From assembly GCA_022823235.1 (NCBI GenBank), contig JAJDXO010000011.1:1-64000 (forward strand): a stretch of 64,000 bases of DNA. Direction: 5' to 3'. The position numbers and the translations under genes were made by a program. Every line of letters begins with the position of its first letter. Positions within the stretch are counted from its first letter, which is position 1. Below are positions 14,643 through 24,284 of this stretch, piece after piece. Under the pieces are notes generated by a model. That model was given only the letters and a program-made list of their open reading frames with translations, searched no databases and was not told the origin of the DNA. This DNA is from Rhodospirillales bacterium. GTDB lineage: Bacteria; Pseudomonadota; Alphaproteobacteria; Rhodospirillales; UBA2165.

Positions 14643-17171
14643 TCATTCGTTGCGCAGCAGCGGTCCCGCCTTCTGGCCCAAGGCCCGCCAGGTGCCCGCG
14701 AAGCCGATAAACAGCGTTACCGCAAGACAGAGGGCGAGGGTGACGGCGACGGTTTCCGGAATGAACACCCAGTCGGCCTCCATCAGGAAAACGATCACCG
14801 CCCAGGCGGTAACGGATCCGATCACCGCCGCAATGATACCGGTGGCGAGGCCCAACAATCCGTATTCGATCAGAAAGGCGCGGGTGACCGAGGCGCGGGT
14901 CGCGCCCAATACCTTGAACACCACCGCGTCATATATCCGCCGCCGCCGTCCCGCCGCCACCGCACCCGCCAGCACGATGGCGCCGGCGACGATGGTGATG
15001 GAGGCAACGGCACGCACCGCGGTGCCGACGCCGGCGACGATGTTGGCCGCCGCCTGAAGGGCCTCGCGGACCCGCACCACGGAAATATTGGCGAACCGGT
15101 CGGAGACCGAGGCTTCGATACGGTCTTCCAGATTTTTCGGCGCCTGGATGGCGGCGATATGGGTGTGGGGCGCGTTCTCCAGCGTCCCGGGCGAGAAGAT
15201 TATGGCGAAATCGAACCGCAGGCTCCGCCAGTCGATCTCCCGGAGCGAGGCGATTTCCGCCGTGATCTCCCGGCCCAGGATATTAAGGGTCAGCGTGTCG
15301 CCCAGACCGACGCCGAAGTCCCGGGCGATATCCTGGTCCAGCGAAATCTTCGGCGGACCGCTGTAATCGGCGGGCCACCACTTGCCGGCGACGATCTTGG
15401 CTCCCTCCAGGGGAACCGCCGAGTAGGTGAGCGCCCGGTCGCCGCGGACCGCCCATCGGGATCCTTCACCGATCCGCCGCCGGCTTACGGGATCGCCGTC
15501 GATGCGGACGATGCGCCCGCGCAAGGCGGCCGTGCGCATGAAGTCTCCGGTGCCTTCGACGCCGTTCACCGTCCGGTCGAAGGCCGCGACCTGCGCCGGC
15601 TGAATATCGAGAAAGAAGAAGGCCGGCGCCTGATCGGGCAGGCGCTCGTTGACCTGACGGGAGATATTGCCTTCGATCAGGGCAATGGCCACCAGCACCG
15701 TCAGCCCGAGCCCGAGGGATACGACCACGCTGCCCGTGGTGGCGCCGGGCCGGTGGAGGTTCGAAACGGCGAGGCGCAATTCGGTGTGGCGGATGTTGTT
15801 GAGCTTCGACGCGCCCTTGATCACCAGGATCGAAGCGCCCTTCAGCAACAGGAGGGCGGCGGCCGCGCCGCCGACGAACCACAAGGCGAAACCGGTGCGC
15901 TCGGCGGTGGCGATGATCAGGCCCGCCAGCAGTAGGGCGGTTACCGCGGTGGCGAGCACGTAGCCCTTGTGCGGCCACGCTATTTCCGCCGCCACTTTGG
16001 CCCGGAAAAGGTGTGTGGGCGGAATGTCCTGGGTGCGCGCCAACGGCCAAAGCGCGAATGTGAGTGACACCAGCACGCCGAAAATCGCGGCTAGAATCAA
16101 CGACTTGGGGAACAAGGCGACGGTCAGTTCGACCGGCAGCAGATCGTTGAGGGCGCCGCCCGCCAGCATCGGCGCAACCCCGCCGATGACGACGCCCAAG
16201 AGTATGCCGAGCAGCGCCAGCACAAAGACCTGGATCAGATAGATCTTGAACACCAGGTTCGCCGGGGCGCCCAGGCACTTGAAGGTGGCGATGACGGACG
16301 TCTTGCCGTCGAGATAGCTGCCGACGGCGTTGGAAACGCCGATCCCGCCCACCAGGAGGGTGGTCAGGCCGACGAAGCCCAGGAACAGGGTCAGCCGGTC
16401 GATGAAGCGCTGCAGGCCCGGCGCGGCGCGGGAGCGGTCGTTGACCCGCCAGCCGGCCTCGGGGAACGCCCGGTTGACGTCATCCACCCAGGCCTTCACG
16501 TCGGCATTCTCGTCGATGGCGATCCGATAGCGGTAGCGGATCAGGCTGCCCGGCCGGATGAGGCCGGTTTCCTCCAGACCCGCCTTGGGGACCATCACCC
16601 GCGCGCCGAAGCTCAGCACCGTGGCCACCCGGTCCGGTTCCCGTTTGATGACGGAATTGATCCGGAAGGTGCCTTCTCCGATGCGGAGTTCGTCGCCGAT
16701 CCCGAGACCAAGCTTGGTGAGCAGGTTTTGCTCCACCGCCGCGCCCCAGAGGCCGTTCCTGCGGGCCAATACAGCTCCCAGTTCCTCGCCCGATACGGTT
16801 TCCAGGGCGCCGACCAGGGGATAGGCGCCGTCGACGGCCTTGAGTTCGACCAGGGAACGCTTGGCGGCCCGGTCACCCGCGGAGCGGGCCATGGCGCGCA
16901 TCTCTATGACTTCGGACAGATCGCCCCGCTCCGAAATATAGGCGCGCTGCTCCGCCGTGACGGGACGGTGCAGCAGGCGCAGCGAGATGTCGCCGCCGAG
17001 GAGGCTCCGCGCATCGCGCTCGATGCCGCCGGTTACCGATTCGGAGACGCTGCCCACCCCGGCGATGACCGCGACGCCGAGGGTCAGACAGATGACGAAG
17101 ACCCGGAATCCCCGGAGGCCGCCGCGGAGTTCACGGCGGGCGAATCGGGCGGCGAGCGCAAGGCTGCTCAT
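14643..17171 (-). CDS. ybbP: FtsX-family ABC transporter permease (YbbP-like)
   Basis: An 842-residue inner-membrane protein with an N-terminal helix (about 18-40), a large periplasmic domain, and two FtsX transmembrane blocks (about 260-400 and 720-840) plus central helices, the arrangement of YbbP/MacB-like permeases. Its ATG overlaps the stop of the ATPase gene (ATGA), so the pair is translationally coupled. With the divergent tesA this reproduces the conserved tesA-ybbA-ybbP cluster. The substrate of YbbAP is thought to be hydrophobic or lipid-like; that is family-level knowledge. Confidence 0.9.
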   Translation of the reverse strand: MSSLALAARFARRELRGGLRGFRVFVICLTLGVAVIAGVGSVSESVTGGIERDARSLLGGDISLRLLHRPVTAEQRAYISERGDLSEVIEMRAMARSAGDRAAKRSLVELKAVDGAYPLVGALETVSGEELGAVLARRNGLWGAAVEQNLLTKLGLGIGDELRIGEGTFRINSVIKREPDRVATVLSFGARVMVPKAGLEETGLIRPGSLIRYRYRIAIDENADVKAWVDDVNRAFPEAGWRVNDRSRAAPGLQRFIDRLTLFLGFVGLTTLLVGGIGVSNAVGSYLDGKTSVIATFKCLGAPANLVFKIYLIQVFVLALLGILLGVVIGGVAPMLAGGALNDLLPVELTVALFPKSLILAAIFGVLVSLTFALWPLARTQDIPPTHLFRAKVAAEIAWPHKGYVLATAVTALLLAGLIIATAERTGFALWFVGGAAAALLLLKGASILVIKGASKLNNIRHTELRLAVSNLHRPGATTGSVVVSLGLGLTVLVAIALIEGNISRQVNERLPDQAPAFFFLDIQPAQVAAFDRTVNGVEGTGDFMRTAALRGRIVRIDGDPVSRRRIGEGSRWAVRGDRALTYSAVPLEGAKIVAGKWWPADYSGPPKISLDQDIARDFGVGLGDTLTLNILGREITAEIASLREIDWRSLRFDFAIIFSPGTLENAPHTHIAAIQAPKNLEDRIEASVSDRFANISVVRVREALQAAANIVAGVGTAVRAVASITIVAGAIVLAGAVAAGRRRRIYDAVVFKVLGATRASVTRAFLIEYGLLGLATGIIAAVIGSVTAWAVIVFLMEADWVFIPETVAVTLALCLAVTLFIGFAGTWRALGQKAGPLLRNE

Positions 17172-17998
17172 GCGGAGGCAGCCCCCTGTTCCGGCCCGCG
17201 GTCCCGCGCATGGACCGGAATCTCCTCGCCGACGATCCGGCCGTCGGTGAGCGTGACGATACGGTCGCAGCGGGCCGCCAGCGTGGGATTGTGACTGATC
17301 AGCACGAGCGTCGTTCCCGACCGGTCATGCAGGTCGAACAGCAGGTCCATCACCGCCTTGCCGGTGGCGCCATCCAGATTGCCGGTGGGCTCATCGGCGA
17401 GCAGGATCGCCGGCTCGACGGCAAAAGCCCGGGCGAGCGCCACGCGCTGCTGCTCGCCGCCGGACAATTGGCCGGGGTAGTGGGTCAGACGACGGCCGAG
17501 CCCCACCGCTTCCAGTTGCACTTCGGCCGTGGCGAAGGCGTCCGGTTTGCCGGCGAACTCCAACGGCACGGCGACGTTTTCCAGCGCCGTCATGGTCGGG
17601 ATGAGGTGAAAATCCTGAAACACGATGCCGATCCGGTCGCGGCGGAAGAGCGCCAGATCGTCCTCGCTCAACGAGGCGAGATCGATGCCCGCGGTCTTCA
17701 CAATGCCCGAGGTGGCCCGTTCCAGCCCGGCGATGACCATGATCATGGTCGACTTGCCGCCGCCGGACGCGCCGACGACGCCGACAGCTTCGCCCGCCGC
17801 CACACGGAGATCGAGGCCGCGAAGAATATTGACCTCTCCCGCGGCGCTGGTCAGGGTGAGCCGCACATCATCCATGAGGATCGAAGGGTCGGCGCTATCG
17901 CCGGTCTTGTCGGCAGTCCCAGAGGCAGTCATTGAGTCGGTCGCTTTTTCGGCCAAATTAGTATGAATATTCTTGGACATCTTATCGGGCGCATTCAT
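17168..17998 (-). CDS. ybbA: ABC transporter ATP-binding protein (YbbA-like)
   Basis: The nucleotide-binding subunit for the YbbP-like permease. Walker [11 protein letters not shown]-loop VFQDFHL, signature [14 protein letters not shown] and Walker [13 protein letters not shown] are intact, as in the LolD/MacB/YbbA subfamily. The start is uncertain: GTG 18007, ATG 17998, ATG 17980, ATG 17932 and ATG 17875 are all in frame and none has a strong ribosome-binding site; homology begins only near [16 protein letters not shown]. With an early start the gene begins only 14 bp from divergent tesA. Confidence 0.9.
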   Translation of the reverse strand: MNAPDKMSKNIHTNLAEKATDSMTASGTADKTGDSADPSILMDDVRLTLTSAAGEVNILRGLDLRVAAGEAVGVVGASGGGKSTMIMVIAGLERATSGIVKTAGIDLASLSEDDLALFRRDRIGIVFQDFHLIPTMTALENVAVPLEFAGKPDAFATAEVQLEAVGLGRRLTHYPGQLSGGEQQRVALARAFAVEPAILLADEPTGNLDGATGKAVMDLLFDLHDRSGTTLVLISHNPTLAARCDRIVTLTDGRIVGEEIPVHARDRGPEQGAASA

Positions 17999-18012
17999 CG
18001 TAAACACCGCAT

Positions 18013-18714
18013 ATGGGAATCAAGGGCTTAAATAGGTCGGGTATTTCGTCCCGGGCAAGGGCTGTCTCGCTGATTTTTCTGGCTCTCGCCGCCGTTTTAC
18101 TGATGGCCAGAACGGGAGACGCGGCCGATTCCGTCCGTCTATTGGCGCTCGGCGACAGCCTGACCGCCGGATTCGGCCTGCCCAAGGAGGATGCCTTCAC
18201 CACGAAGCTCGCCCGGGCGCTGCTTGCCAAGGGGTACCAGGTGGAGGTCATCGACGCCGGGGTTTCCGGCGACACCACCGCCGGCGGGTTGGCGCGGCTC
18301 GACTGGGCGCTCGCCGACAAGCCGAATGTCGCCATCGTGGCGCTCGGCGGGAATGACGGGCTTCGCGGCTTGGAACCGGCGGAAACACGGTCGAATATGG
18401 ACGCGATTTTGAAGAAACTTTCGGACAGGAAAATTCCGGCGATGGTCGCCGGGATGCTGGCGCCGCCCAACCTGGGCCGGGAATTCGGCGCCGAGTTCAA
18501 TGCGGTGTTCCCCGACGTGGCGGCCAAATACTCGGCGCTGCTGTATCCGTTCTTTCTCGACGGGGTGGCGGCGGATCGGGCGTTGAACCAGCCGGATGGC
18601 ATCCACCCCAACGCCGCCGGGGTCGATGTTATCGTCGGGCGAATGCTGCCGTCGGTGATCGAGCTCATCAACTCGGCTTCCGGCGTCCAAGCGAAAACCC
18701 AGGGGAGCCGTTAG
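18013..18714 (+). CDS. tesA: GDSL-family arylesterase / lysophospholipase (TesA)
   Basis: A 233-residue SGNH hydrolase. Signal peptide hydrophobic core at residues 18-32 (VSLIFLALAAVLLMA) ending near DAAD indicates export to the periplasm. Block I LALGDSLTAGFGLP has nucleophile Ser49, block III is ALGGNDGLRG and block V DGIHPNAAG supplies the Asp/His. It hydrolyses acyl esters, lysophospholipids or acyl thioesters. It is divergent from ybbAP, the conserved arrangement, and followed 1 bp after its stop by the FIST gene. Confidence 0.93.
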   Translation: MGIKGLNRSGISSRARAVSLIFLALAAVLLMARTGDAADSVRLLALGDSLTAGFGLPKEDAFTTKLARALLAKGYQVEVIDAGVSGDTTAGGLARLDWALADKPNVAIVALGGNDGLRGLEPAETRSNMDAILKKLSDRKIPAMVAGMLAPPNLGREFGAEFNAVFPDVAAKYSALLYPFFLDGVAADRALNQPDGIHPNAAGVDVIVGRMLPSVIELINSASGVQAKTQGSR

Positions 18715-18715
18715 G

Positions 18716-19822
18716 ATGTTCAAAAGCGCGCACGCCGCCGGCGAGTGGCAGGACGCCGTTATCGAGTGCCTTCGCGCGCTGGGGTCCCTGGACGGGGTTT
18801 CGGGACCCGGATTTGTCTACGCCACCGAACATCACGCGGATCATTTGCACCAAATCGAGGCGGCGCTCCGCGACGGCACCGGCATTCAGGACTGGGTCGG
18901 CAGCATCGGCATGGGGGTCGTTGCCGGCGCGCGGGCCTTCTTCGACGAGCCGATGTTGGCGGTGATGGTGGCCGACGTGGCGGACGGCGCGTTCGCGGTC
19001 TGCCCGCACATCGCACCCGAGGACTTTACCGGGATAACGGCGCCGGGCCCGACAAACCCGTTGAGCGGACCGGCGTTCGGCCTGATCCACGCCGATAGCC
19101 GGGCACCCGGGACGCCGGCGTTGATCCGGGCGCTCACCGATCAGGGGCAGGGGTATCTGGTCGGCGGTCTGACCGCGTCCAACCGGGCCGACCACCAGAT
19201 CGCCAACGGCGTTACCGGCGGCGGCGTGTCCGGGGTGGTGTTCGCGCCGGACGTGGCCGTGGCAACGTCGCTGAGCCAGGGCTGTTCGCCGGTGGCCGGC
19301 ATTCATGAGATCACCGAATGCGAGGACAACATCATTGTCGAACTCGACGGCCGCCCGGCCTATGACGTTTTCGTCGACGACGTGGGTCGCGAGTTGGCCG
19401 AGGATCTGGAGCGTCTCGCCGGGCTGATCCACGCGGCCATTCCGGTCAGCGGCAGCGATACCGGTGATTATCTGGTCCGCAATCTGGTCGGGCTGGATGC
19501 CGAGCGCGGCCTTTTGGCCATCGCCGAGACCGTCGAGCCCGGCGGCCGGCTGATGTTCGTCCGCCGGGATCCCAAGGCCGCCGAGGAAGACCTCCGCAAC
19601 ATGACCGCGAGGCTCGTGTCCCGCGCCGGCGACGCGGCCAAAGGGGCGGTCTATGTTTCCTGCATCGCCCGCGGACCCAATACATTCGACGGGCTGAACA
19701 CGGAGATGGAGATCGTCGCCGAGGCGTTGGGCGACGTGCCGGTGATCGGCTTCTATGCCAATGGCGAGATCTCCAATGACCGCCTCTACGCCTATACCGG
19801 CGTACTCACTCTTTTCCTTTAG
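18716..19822 (+). CDS. FIST N- and C-domain sensory protein
   Basis: A 368-residue cytoplasmic protein with FIST_N (about 30-220; VGSIGMGVVAGARAFFDEPM) followed by FIST_C (about 230-365; DTGDYLVRNLVGLDAERGLL, ending GFYANGEISNDRLYAYTGVL). FIST domains are predicted ligand sensors, possibly for amino acids, usually tied to signalling proteins. Here it is a stand-alone sensor in a chain with tesA, thpR and a UDG-family gene, with 1-9 bp gaps and an overlap, suggesting an operon. No output domain is present. Confidence 0.88.
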   Translation: MFKSAHAAGEWQDAVIECLRALGSLDGVSGPGFVYATEHHADHLHQIEAALRDGTGIQDWVGSIGMGVVAGARAFFDEPMLAVMVADVADGAFAVCPHIAPEDFTGITAPGPTNPLSGPAFGLIHADSRAPGTPALIRALTDQGQGYLVGGLTASNRADHQIANGVTGGGVSGVVFAPDVAVATSLSQGCSPVAGIHEITECEDNIIVELDGRPAYDVFVDDVGRELAEDLERLAGLIHAAIPVSGSDTGDYLVRNLVGLDAERGLLAIAETVEPGGRLMFVRRDPKAAEEDLRNMTARLVSRAGDAAKGAVYVSCIARGPNTFDGLNTEMEIVAEALGDVPVIGFYANGEISNDRLYAYTGVLTLFL

Positions 19823-19831
19823 GGCGGGTTC

Positions 19832-20392
19832 ATGCTGCGGACATTTGCCGGGATCGCCCTGCCCGAGAGCCTCCGGGAGCGGCTTGCCGGGCTTCGGGCC
19901 GGACTTCAGGACCCCCGCTGGGTGGAGCCCCAGGACTATCATGTGACCCTCAAATTCATCGGCGAGGTCGATGAGGGGGCGGCCGAAGATCTGGATGCGG
20001 CGCTCGCGGCGGTGCGTGGCGCGCCGCCGACTATCGCCATCGAGGGGGTAGGATGGTTCGAGAGCCGCAACAGGGTGCGCGCCGTTTGGGCGGGCGTGGC
20101 GCCCGATGATCCCTTGTCGGCGCTCCGCGACCGCGTCGAAATGGCCGTGGCGCAGGCCGGGGGGCCGGCCGAAACCAGAAAGTTCAAGCCGCATGTGACA
20201 TTGGCGCGCCTCAAGCGTGCGCCGTTGGCGGGCGTGCGGCCCTATCTCCAGGCCCATGACGGCCTCCGGCTGACGCCCTTCACACCGCCGTCGTTCCAGC
20301 TGTTTCGGAGCCATCTGGGCAAAAAGGGCGCCCATTATGAGGTCATCGCCGACTATCCCCTCGCGCCGGGGCGGGACGGACCAGATGGCTAG
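19832..20392 (+). CDS. thpR: RNA 2',3'-cyclic phosphodiesterase (LigT/ThpR)
   Basis: A 186-residue 2H phosphoesterase. The two catalytic HxTx motifs are visible as HVTLKFIGEV (about residue 37) and HVTLARLKR (about residue 129). ThpR hydrolyses 2',3'-cyclic phosphate ends of RNA to 2'-phosphate and can ligate tRNA halves in vitro. It begins 9 bp after the FIST gene and its stop overlaps the next start by 8 bp. Confidence 0.92.
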   Translation: MLRTFAGIALPESLRERLAGLRAGLQDPRWVEPQDYHVTLKFIGEVDEGAAEDLDAALAAVRGAPPTIAIEGVGWFESRNRVRAVWAGVAPDDPLSALRDRVEMAVAQAGGPAETRKFKPHVTLARLKRAPLAGVRPYLQAHDGLRLTPFTPPSFQLFRSHLGKKGAHYEVIADYPLAPGRDGPDG

Positions 20393-20975
20393 GGGCAAGC
20401 TCGACCGGCTATTGGCAAGGGTCGAGGCCTGCCGGATCTGCGAGACGCATCTGCCGCTGGGTCCCCGGCCGGTGGTGCGCGCTGGGCGGGGCGCGCGCAT
20501 CGCCATCATCGGGCAGGCCCCGGGCACCAAGGTGCACGAGAGCGGAATACCGTGGGACGATGCCTCCGGCGACCGGCTCAGGGACTGGCTGCGGATGGAC
20601 AAGGAGACGTTCTACGACCCCGCGCGGATCGCCATCGTGCCCATGGGGTTCTGCTATCCCGGCCGGTTTGAGCGCGGCGGCGACAAGCCGCCCCGGCCCG
20701 AATGCGCGCCCGAATGGCACGAGCCGATCTTCGCCCACCTTCCCAATATCGAACTGACGTTGTTGGTCGGCATGTATGCGCAAGGCTACTACCTGGGGGA
20801 TCGGGCCGGAAAAACGCTGACCGCGACCGTCGCCAACTGGCGGGCCTATCTGCCCGGCCGCATTCCGACGCCGCACCCGAGCTGGCGCACCACCGGCTGG
20901 CAGAAGAAAAACCCCTGGTTCGAGACGGAGCTGCTGCCCGAATTGCGGAAACGGGTGACGGCGCTGCTCCGCTAG
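20385..20975 (+). CDS. Uracil-DNA glycosylase family protein (UDG-like superfamily)
   Basis: A 196-residue protein with UDG-fold signatures: motif I GQAPGTKVHESGIPWDD and a HPS motif (TPHPSWRTTGW) toward the C-terminus. Only two early Cys (CRICE) resemble the iron-sulfur ligands of family 4 enzymes, so it is probably one of the uncharacterised UDG-like proteins rather than a proven DNA repair enzyme. ATG 20385 overlaps thpR by 8 bp; an upstream start at 20337 would overlap more. Its end overlaps the convergent zincin gene by 4 bp. Confidence 0.82.
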   Translation: MARGKLDRLLARVEACRICETHLPLGPRPVVRAGRGARIAIIGQAPGTKVHESGIPWDDASGDRLRDWLRMDKETFYDPARIAIVPMGFCYPGRFERGGDKPPRPECAPEWHEPIFAHLPNIELTLLVGMYAQGYYLGDRAGKTLTATVANWRAYLPGRIPTPHPSWRTTGWQKKNPWFETELLPELRKRVTALLR

Positions 20976-21370
20976 CGGGCCGCCGATTCGATGGCTTCCA
21001 TGTCTTCATCGGAGAAGCCGAAGTGGTGGCCGATCTCGTGGATCAGCACATGGCGGACCGCATGCGCCAGTTCTTCACCCGTGTCCTCGATGTAGGCCAA
21101 CAACGGCTGGCGGTAGAGGAAGACGCGGTCCAGATCGTGGGCGACGTCGCTAACGCCGGCGACGTCCATGGAGACGCCCGAATAAAGGCCCAGGAGGTCG
21201 TAGGGGCTCTCGATGCCCATTTCATGCAGAATCTCGGGATCGGCGAAATCGTTGACGAAGAACGCCACGTTGTCGACACAGCTCCGGAAGGGTTCCGGCA
21301 GTTTCGTCAGTTCCTCGGCCGCGATCTCGGCGATCCGGTCGGCGTCGGCATGCGGATTTTGCGCGTCCAT
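20972..21370 (-). CDS. Metallopeptidase family protein, zincin-like (COG3824)
   Basis: A 132-residue small cytoplasmic zincin with HEIGHH near residue 111, the HExxH zinc site, followed by FGFSDEDMEAIE, in which a downstream acidic residue is the likely third ligand. The family (DUF1025-like) is widespread in alphaproteobacteria and actinobacteria with no established substrate. It has its own short 95-bp upstream region shared with the divergent phhB-like gene. Confidence 0.88.
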   Translation of the reverse strand: MDAQNPHADADRIAEIAAEELTKLPEPFRSCVDNVAFFVNDFADPEILHEMGIESPYDLLGLYSGVSMDVAGVSDVAHDLDRVFLYRQPLLAYIEDTGEELAHAVRHVLIHEIGHHFGFSDEDMEAIESAAR

Positions 21371-21465
21371 GGCAATATCTTAACTGGTCCCGCTTGATCT
21401 TGCAGCCAACCCGTGCGAGTCCTGAATGACGGTAATCAAACCGAAATCTACTTGAGGAGACGCCG

Positions 21466-21756
21466 ATGGTTGAGAAGCTGACGCCGGAGGAACGCGCGGC
21501 GGCGCTTGCCGAACTCAGCGGCTGGTCCGAGGTCGACGGCCGGGATGCGATCCAGCGAACGATGACGTTTTCCGATTTCAACGAGGCCTTCGGTTTCATG
21601 ACCCGGGTGGCGATCAAGGCCGATCAGGCGGACCATCATCCCGAATGGTTCAACGTCTACAACCGGGTCGAGATCACCCTTTCCACCCACGACGCGGATG
21701 GACTTTCGGCGCGTGACGTGGCGCTCGCCCGGTTTATCGACGGTATCGCCGGTTAG
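21466..21756 (+). CDS. phhB: 4a-hydroxytetrahydrobiopterin dehydratase (pterin-4a-carbinolamine dehydratase)
   Basis: A 96-residue protein with the family active-site block [22 protein letters not shown] (key His-His-Pro and Trp) and C-terminal [13 protein letters not shown]. It regenerates tetrahydropterin after phenylalanine hydroxylase turnover; in organisms lacking PhhA it may serve molybdopterin metabolism. No phenylalanine hydroxylase is in the window. GAGGAGA precedes the ATG at good spacing. Confidence 0.93.
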   Translation: MVEKLTPEERAAALAELSGWSEVDGRDAIQRTMTFSDFNEAFGFMTRVAIKADQADHHPEWFNVYNRVEITLSTHDADGLSARDVALARFIDGIAG

Positions 21757-21759
21757 GGG

Positions 21760-22629
21760 CTAAGTACTGTCCTGGGTGGCCGCTCTGGTCGTGGGCGGCC
21801 CCTCCGTTTTGGCCGCTTTGGCCTCCCGCCGGGAGATATAGAGGCTGGAAAGAAAGATCACCCCGCCCCCGACCCAGGTCCAGATATCGGGGATTTCGGC
21901 GAAGGCGAAGAAAGCGAGAATCGAGGTAAAGATCAGCCGCGAATAATCGTAGGGCAGCACGGCGCTGGCGTCGGCGGCCGCGAAGGACCGGGTCATGGCC
22001 TGGTGCGCGGCGGTCGCCGTCACGCCGATTATGATCAGCCAAAACCAGGTCTCGATGGGCGGCCAGGTCCAGACCAGGAGGGCCGGCACCAGGGAGATAG
22101 GGGTCGAAACCACCGCCAGGTAGAAGACGATGGTGTCGGGGTGCTCGGTGCGGCTCAGCGTCTTGGTGAGCACGGTCGACGTGGCGACGAACACGGCGCC
22201 GCCGATCATCATCAGCGCCGGGGCCGAAACGGCCTCAATGCCCGGCCGGAGAATGATCAGGGTGCCGACGAAGCCGGCGAAGACGGCGATCCAGCGCCGG
22301 AGGCGCACCACCTCGGGCAGAAACAGGGCCGCCCCCACCGTGGCGAACAGCGGCGCGGTAAAGGTCAGGGACGTCGCCGTCGCCATGGGGATCAGTGAAA
22401 TGCCGGTGAACCACAGGAACTGCGAGCCGACGGACGACAGGCCGCGAAGGCCGTGCATCACCGGCCGCTTCGTTCTCAAGTGTCCGAATCCGATGTGCCA
22501 GAACAGCGGCAGCATGATCAGCAGGTTGACGATGTTGCGGAAGAACACCGCCTGCAGCACATGCACCTCCTGCACCGCGAAGCGGATCGACAGGCTCATG
22601 AACGAGAACAGGACGCCGGCGAGCAGCAT
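21760..22629 (-). CDS. EamA/DMT-family exporter
   Basis: About 290 residues with ten predicted transmembrane helices in two EamA halves. Such proteins export amino acids or related metabolites. The start is unclear: ATG 22629 and TTG 22635 lie inside helix 1 context, and the frame stays open back to the scoB stop (22710), with upstream codons reading LSPAIRGALWML, which looks like genuine family N-terminus. A non-ATG start such as CTG or GTG-like initiation within 22636-22707 is therefore possible. Its 3' end lies 3 bp from phhB. Confidence 0.85.
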   Translation of the reverse strand: MLLAGVLFSFMSLSIRFAVQEVHVLQAVFFRNIVNLLIMLPLFWHIGFGHLRTKRPVMHGLRGLSSVGSQFLWFTGISLIPMATATSLTFTAPLFATVGAALFLPEVVRLRRWIAVFAGFVGTLIILRPGIEAVSAPALMMIGGAVFVATSTVLTKTLSRTEHPDTIVFYLAVVSTPISLVPALLVWTWPPIETWFWLIIIGVTATAAHQAMTRSFAAADASAVLPYDYSRLIFTSILAFFAFAEIPDIWTWVGGGVIFLSSLYISRREAKAAKTEGPPTTRAATQDST

Positions 22630-22707
22630 CCACAATGCGCCGCGGATCGCCGGCGAAAGGCCGGACTTTCGGCCCGACCATGGCGAAGGCGCCGGTTCCG
22701 GCAGGGG

Positions 22708-23364
22708 TTAAGCCGCCTTCAGGGTCGGCGCAACGTCGAAAGAGGCCTCGGTCTTGGCGTTGACTTCCTCGAGATCGACGCCGTCGGCGAGTTCCACCAG
22801 CGTCGCGTGACCGGCCCGCTTGTCGATCTCGAAGACGCCGAGATCGGTAATCAGCTGATCGACCACCTGCGTGCCGGTGAGCGGCAGGTTGCAGCGTTCG
22901 AGGAACTTGGAGGAGCCGTCCTTGGCCGTGTGGTCCATCACCACCACCACCTTCTTGACGCCCGCTACCAGATCCATGGCGCCGCCCATGCCCTTGACCA
23001 TCTTGCCGGGGATCATCCAGTTGGCGAGGTCGCCGTTATGGGCGACCTGCATGGCGCCGAGGATGGCGAGGTCGATATGACCGCCCCGGATCATCCCAAA
23101 GCTCTGGGCGCTGTCGAAGTAGGACGTCTGCGGTAGTTCGGTCACCGTTTGCTTGCCGGCATTGATCAGGTCCGAGTCCTCGTCGCCCTCGTACGGGAAC
23201 GGGCCGATGCCCAGCATGCCGTTTTCGCTCTGCAGGCTGACGGTCATCCCCTCGGGAACGAAGTTGGAGACCAAAGTCGGAATGCCGATGCCAAGATTGA
23301 CGTAGAAGCCGTCTTCGAGGTTTTGCGCCGCCCGCGCGGCCATCTGGTTTCTGTCCCAAGCCAT
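22708..23364 (-). CDS. scoB: Succinyl-CoA:3-ketoacid CoA-transferase subunit B
   Basis: A 218-residue beta subunit. The catalytic Glu is in [14 protein letters not shown], the block that forms the covalent CoA thioester; [14 protein letters not shown] and the C-terminal THLVELADG-like region also match. With ScoA it moves CoA from succinyl-CoA to acetoacetate or other 3-oxoacids. It starts 21 bp after scoA with GGGGAGGAAA upstream, so the two are one operon. Confidence 0.95.
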   Translation of the reverse strand: MAWDRNQMAARAAQNLEDGFYVNLGIGIPTLVSNFVPEGMTVSLQSENGMLGIGPFPYEGDEDSDLINAGKQTVTELPQTSYFDSAQSFGMIRGGHIDLAILGAMQVAHNGDLANWMIPGKMVKGMGGAMDLVAGVKKVVVVMDHTAKDGSSKFLERCNLPLTGTQVVDQLITDLGVFEIDKRAGHATLVELADGVDLEEVNAKTEASFDVAPTLKAA

Positions 23365-23385
23365 ATCTCGTTTCCTCCCCGTCTT

Positions 23386-24099
23386 CTATTCCGCCGCTTC
23401 CGGCCGCGGCCGAGTGGTCAGTTGCTCGATCTTTTTCTCGAAATTGTCGCCCTCGATGATCCGCTGAACGAAAATGCCCGGTGTGTGGATCATATCCGGG
23501 TCCAGTTCGCCCACCTCGACCAGTTCCTCGACCTCGACGACGGTCACCTTGCCGGCGGTGGCCATGGGCGCGTTGAAGTTCCTGGACGTCTTCCGGTAGA
23601 TCAAATTGCCTTCCGTGTCGCCCTTCCACGCCTTGATGATGGAAAGGTCGGCGATCAGCCCGGTCTCCATGATGTAGTGATCGTCGCCGAACCGCCGGGC
23701 TTCCTTGCCCTCGCCGATCTGGGTGCCGTAACCGGTCTTGGTGTAGAAGGCGGGAATGCCGGCGCCGCCGGCCCGGATGCGTTCGGCCAACGTGCCCTGC
23801 GGGTTGAACTCCACTTCCAGCTCGCCGTCGAGGAACTGCTTCTCGAAGGTTTTGTTCTCGCCCACATAGGACGAGATCATCTTGGTGATCTGATGGGTGT
23901 CCAGGAGCAGTCCCAGGCCCTCGCCGTCGATGCCGGCATTGTTGGATACGGCGGTGATGTTCCTGGTTCCGGCGTCCCTGAGCGCGACGATCAGGTGCTC
24001 GGGAATGCCGCAAAGGCCGAACCCGCCGGCCATGACCATCATGCCGTCGAACAACAGGCCATCGAGCGCCGAATTGGCGTCGGGGTAAACTTTTTTCAT
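23386..24099 (-). CDS. scoA: Succinyl-CoA:3-ketoacid CoA-transferase subunit A
   Basis: A 237-residue alpha subunit with the glycine-rich GGFGLCGIPEHLI motif, SNNAGIDGEGLG and YGTQIGEGKEARRF typical of ScoA/AtoD. It pairs with ScoB for ketone-body or 3-oxoacid activation, generating acetoacetyl-CoA for thiolysis, consistent with the aceA glyoxylate gene elsewhere in the window. AGGGAGC precedes the ATG. It is the first gene of scoA-scoB, possibly continuing into the DMT exporter. Confidence 0.95.
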   Translation of the reverse strand: MKKVYPDANSALDGLLFDGMMVMAGGFGLCGIPEHLIVALRDAGTRNITAVSNNAGIDGEGLGLLLDTHQITKMISSYVGENKTFEKQFLDGELEVEFNPQGTLAERIRAGGAGIPAFYTKTGYGTQIGEGKEARRFGDDHYIMETGLIADLSIIKAWKGDTEGNLIYRKTSRNFNAPMATAGKVTVVEVEELVEVGELDPDMIHTPGIFVQRIIEGDNFEKKIEQLTTRPRPEAAE

Positions 24100-24284
24100 C
24101 GAAAGGCTCCCTGGTGGGCAGTCATTTTTCGGTGCGCCCGTTCCGGGCGATCGGCGGAGATTACCGCGCGGGGTCCGGCTTGCAAAGCGGCCATCCGACG
24201 GTCATGGTGAGACCGTTCGCGACCCCAACAAGTTTTGTCGCCCCGTTGGTCAGACGAGGGGCCGACGCTTCAGGAGTGTCCGCC

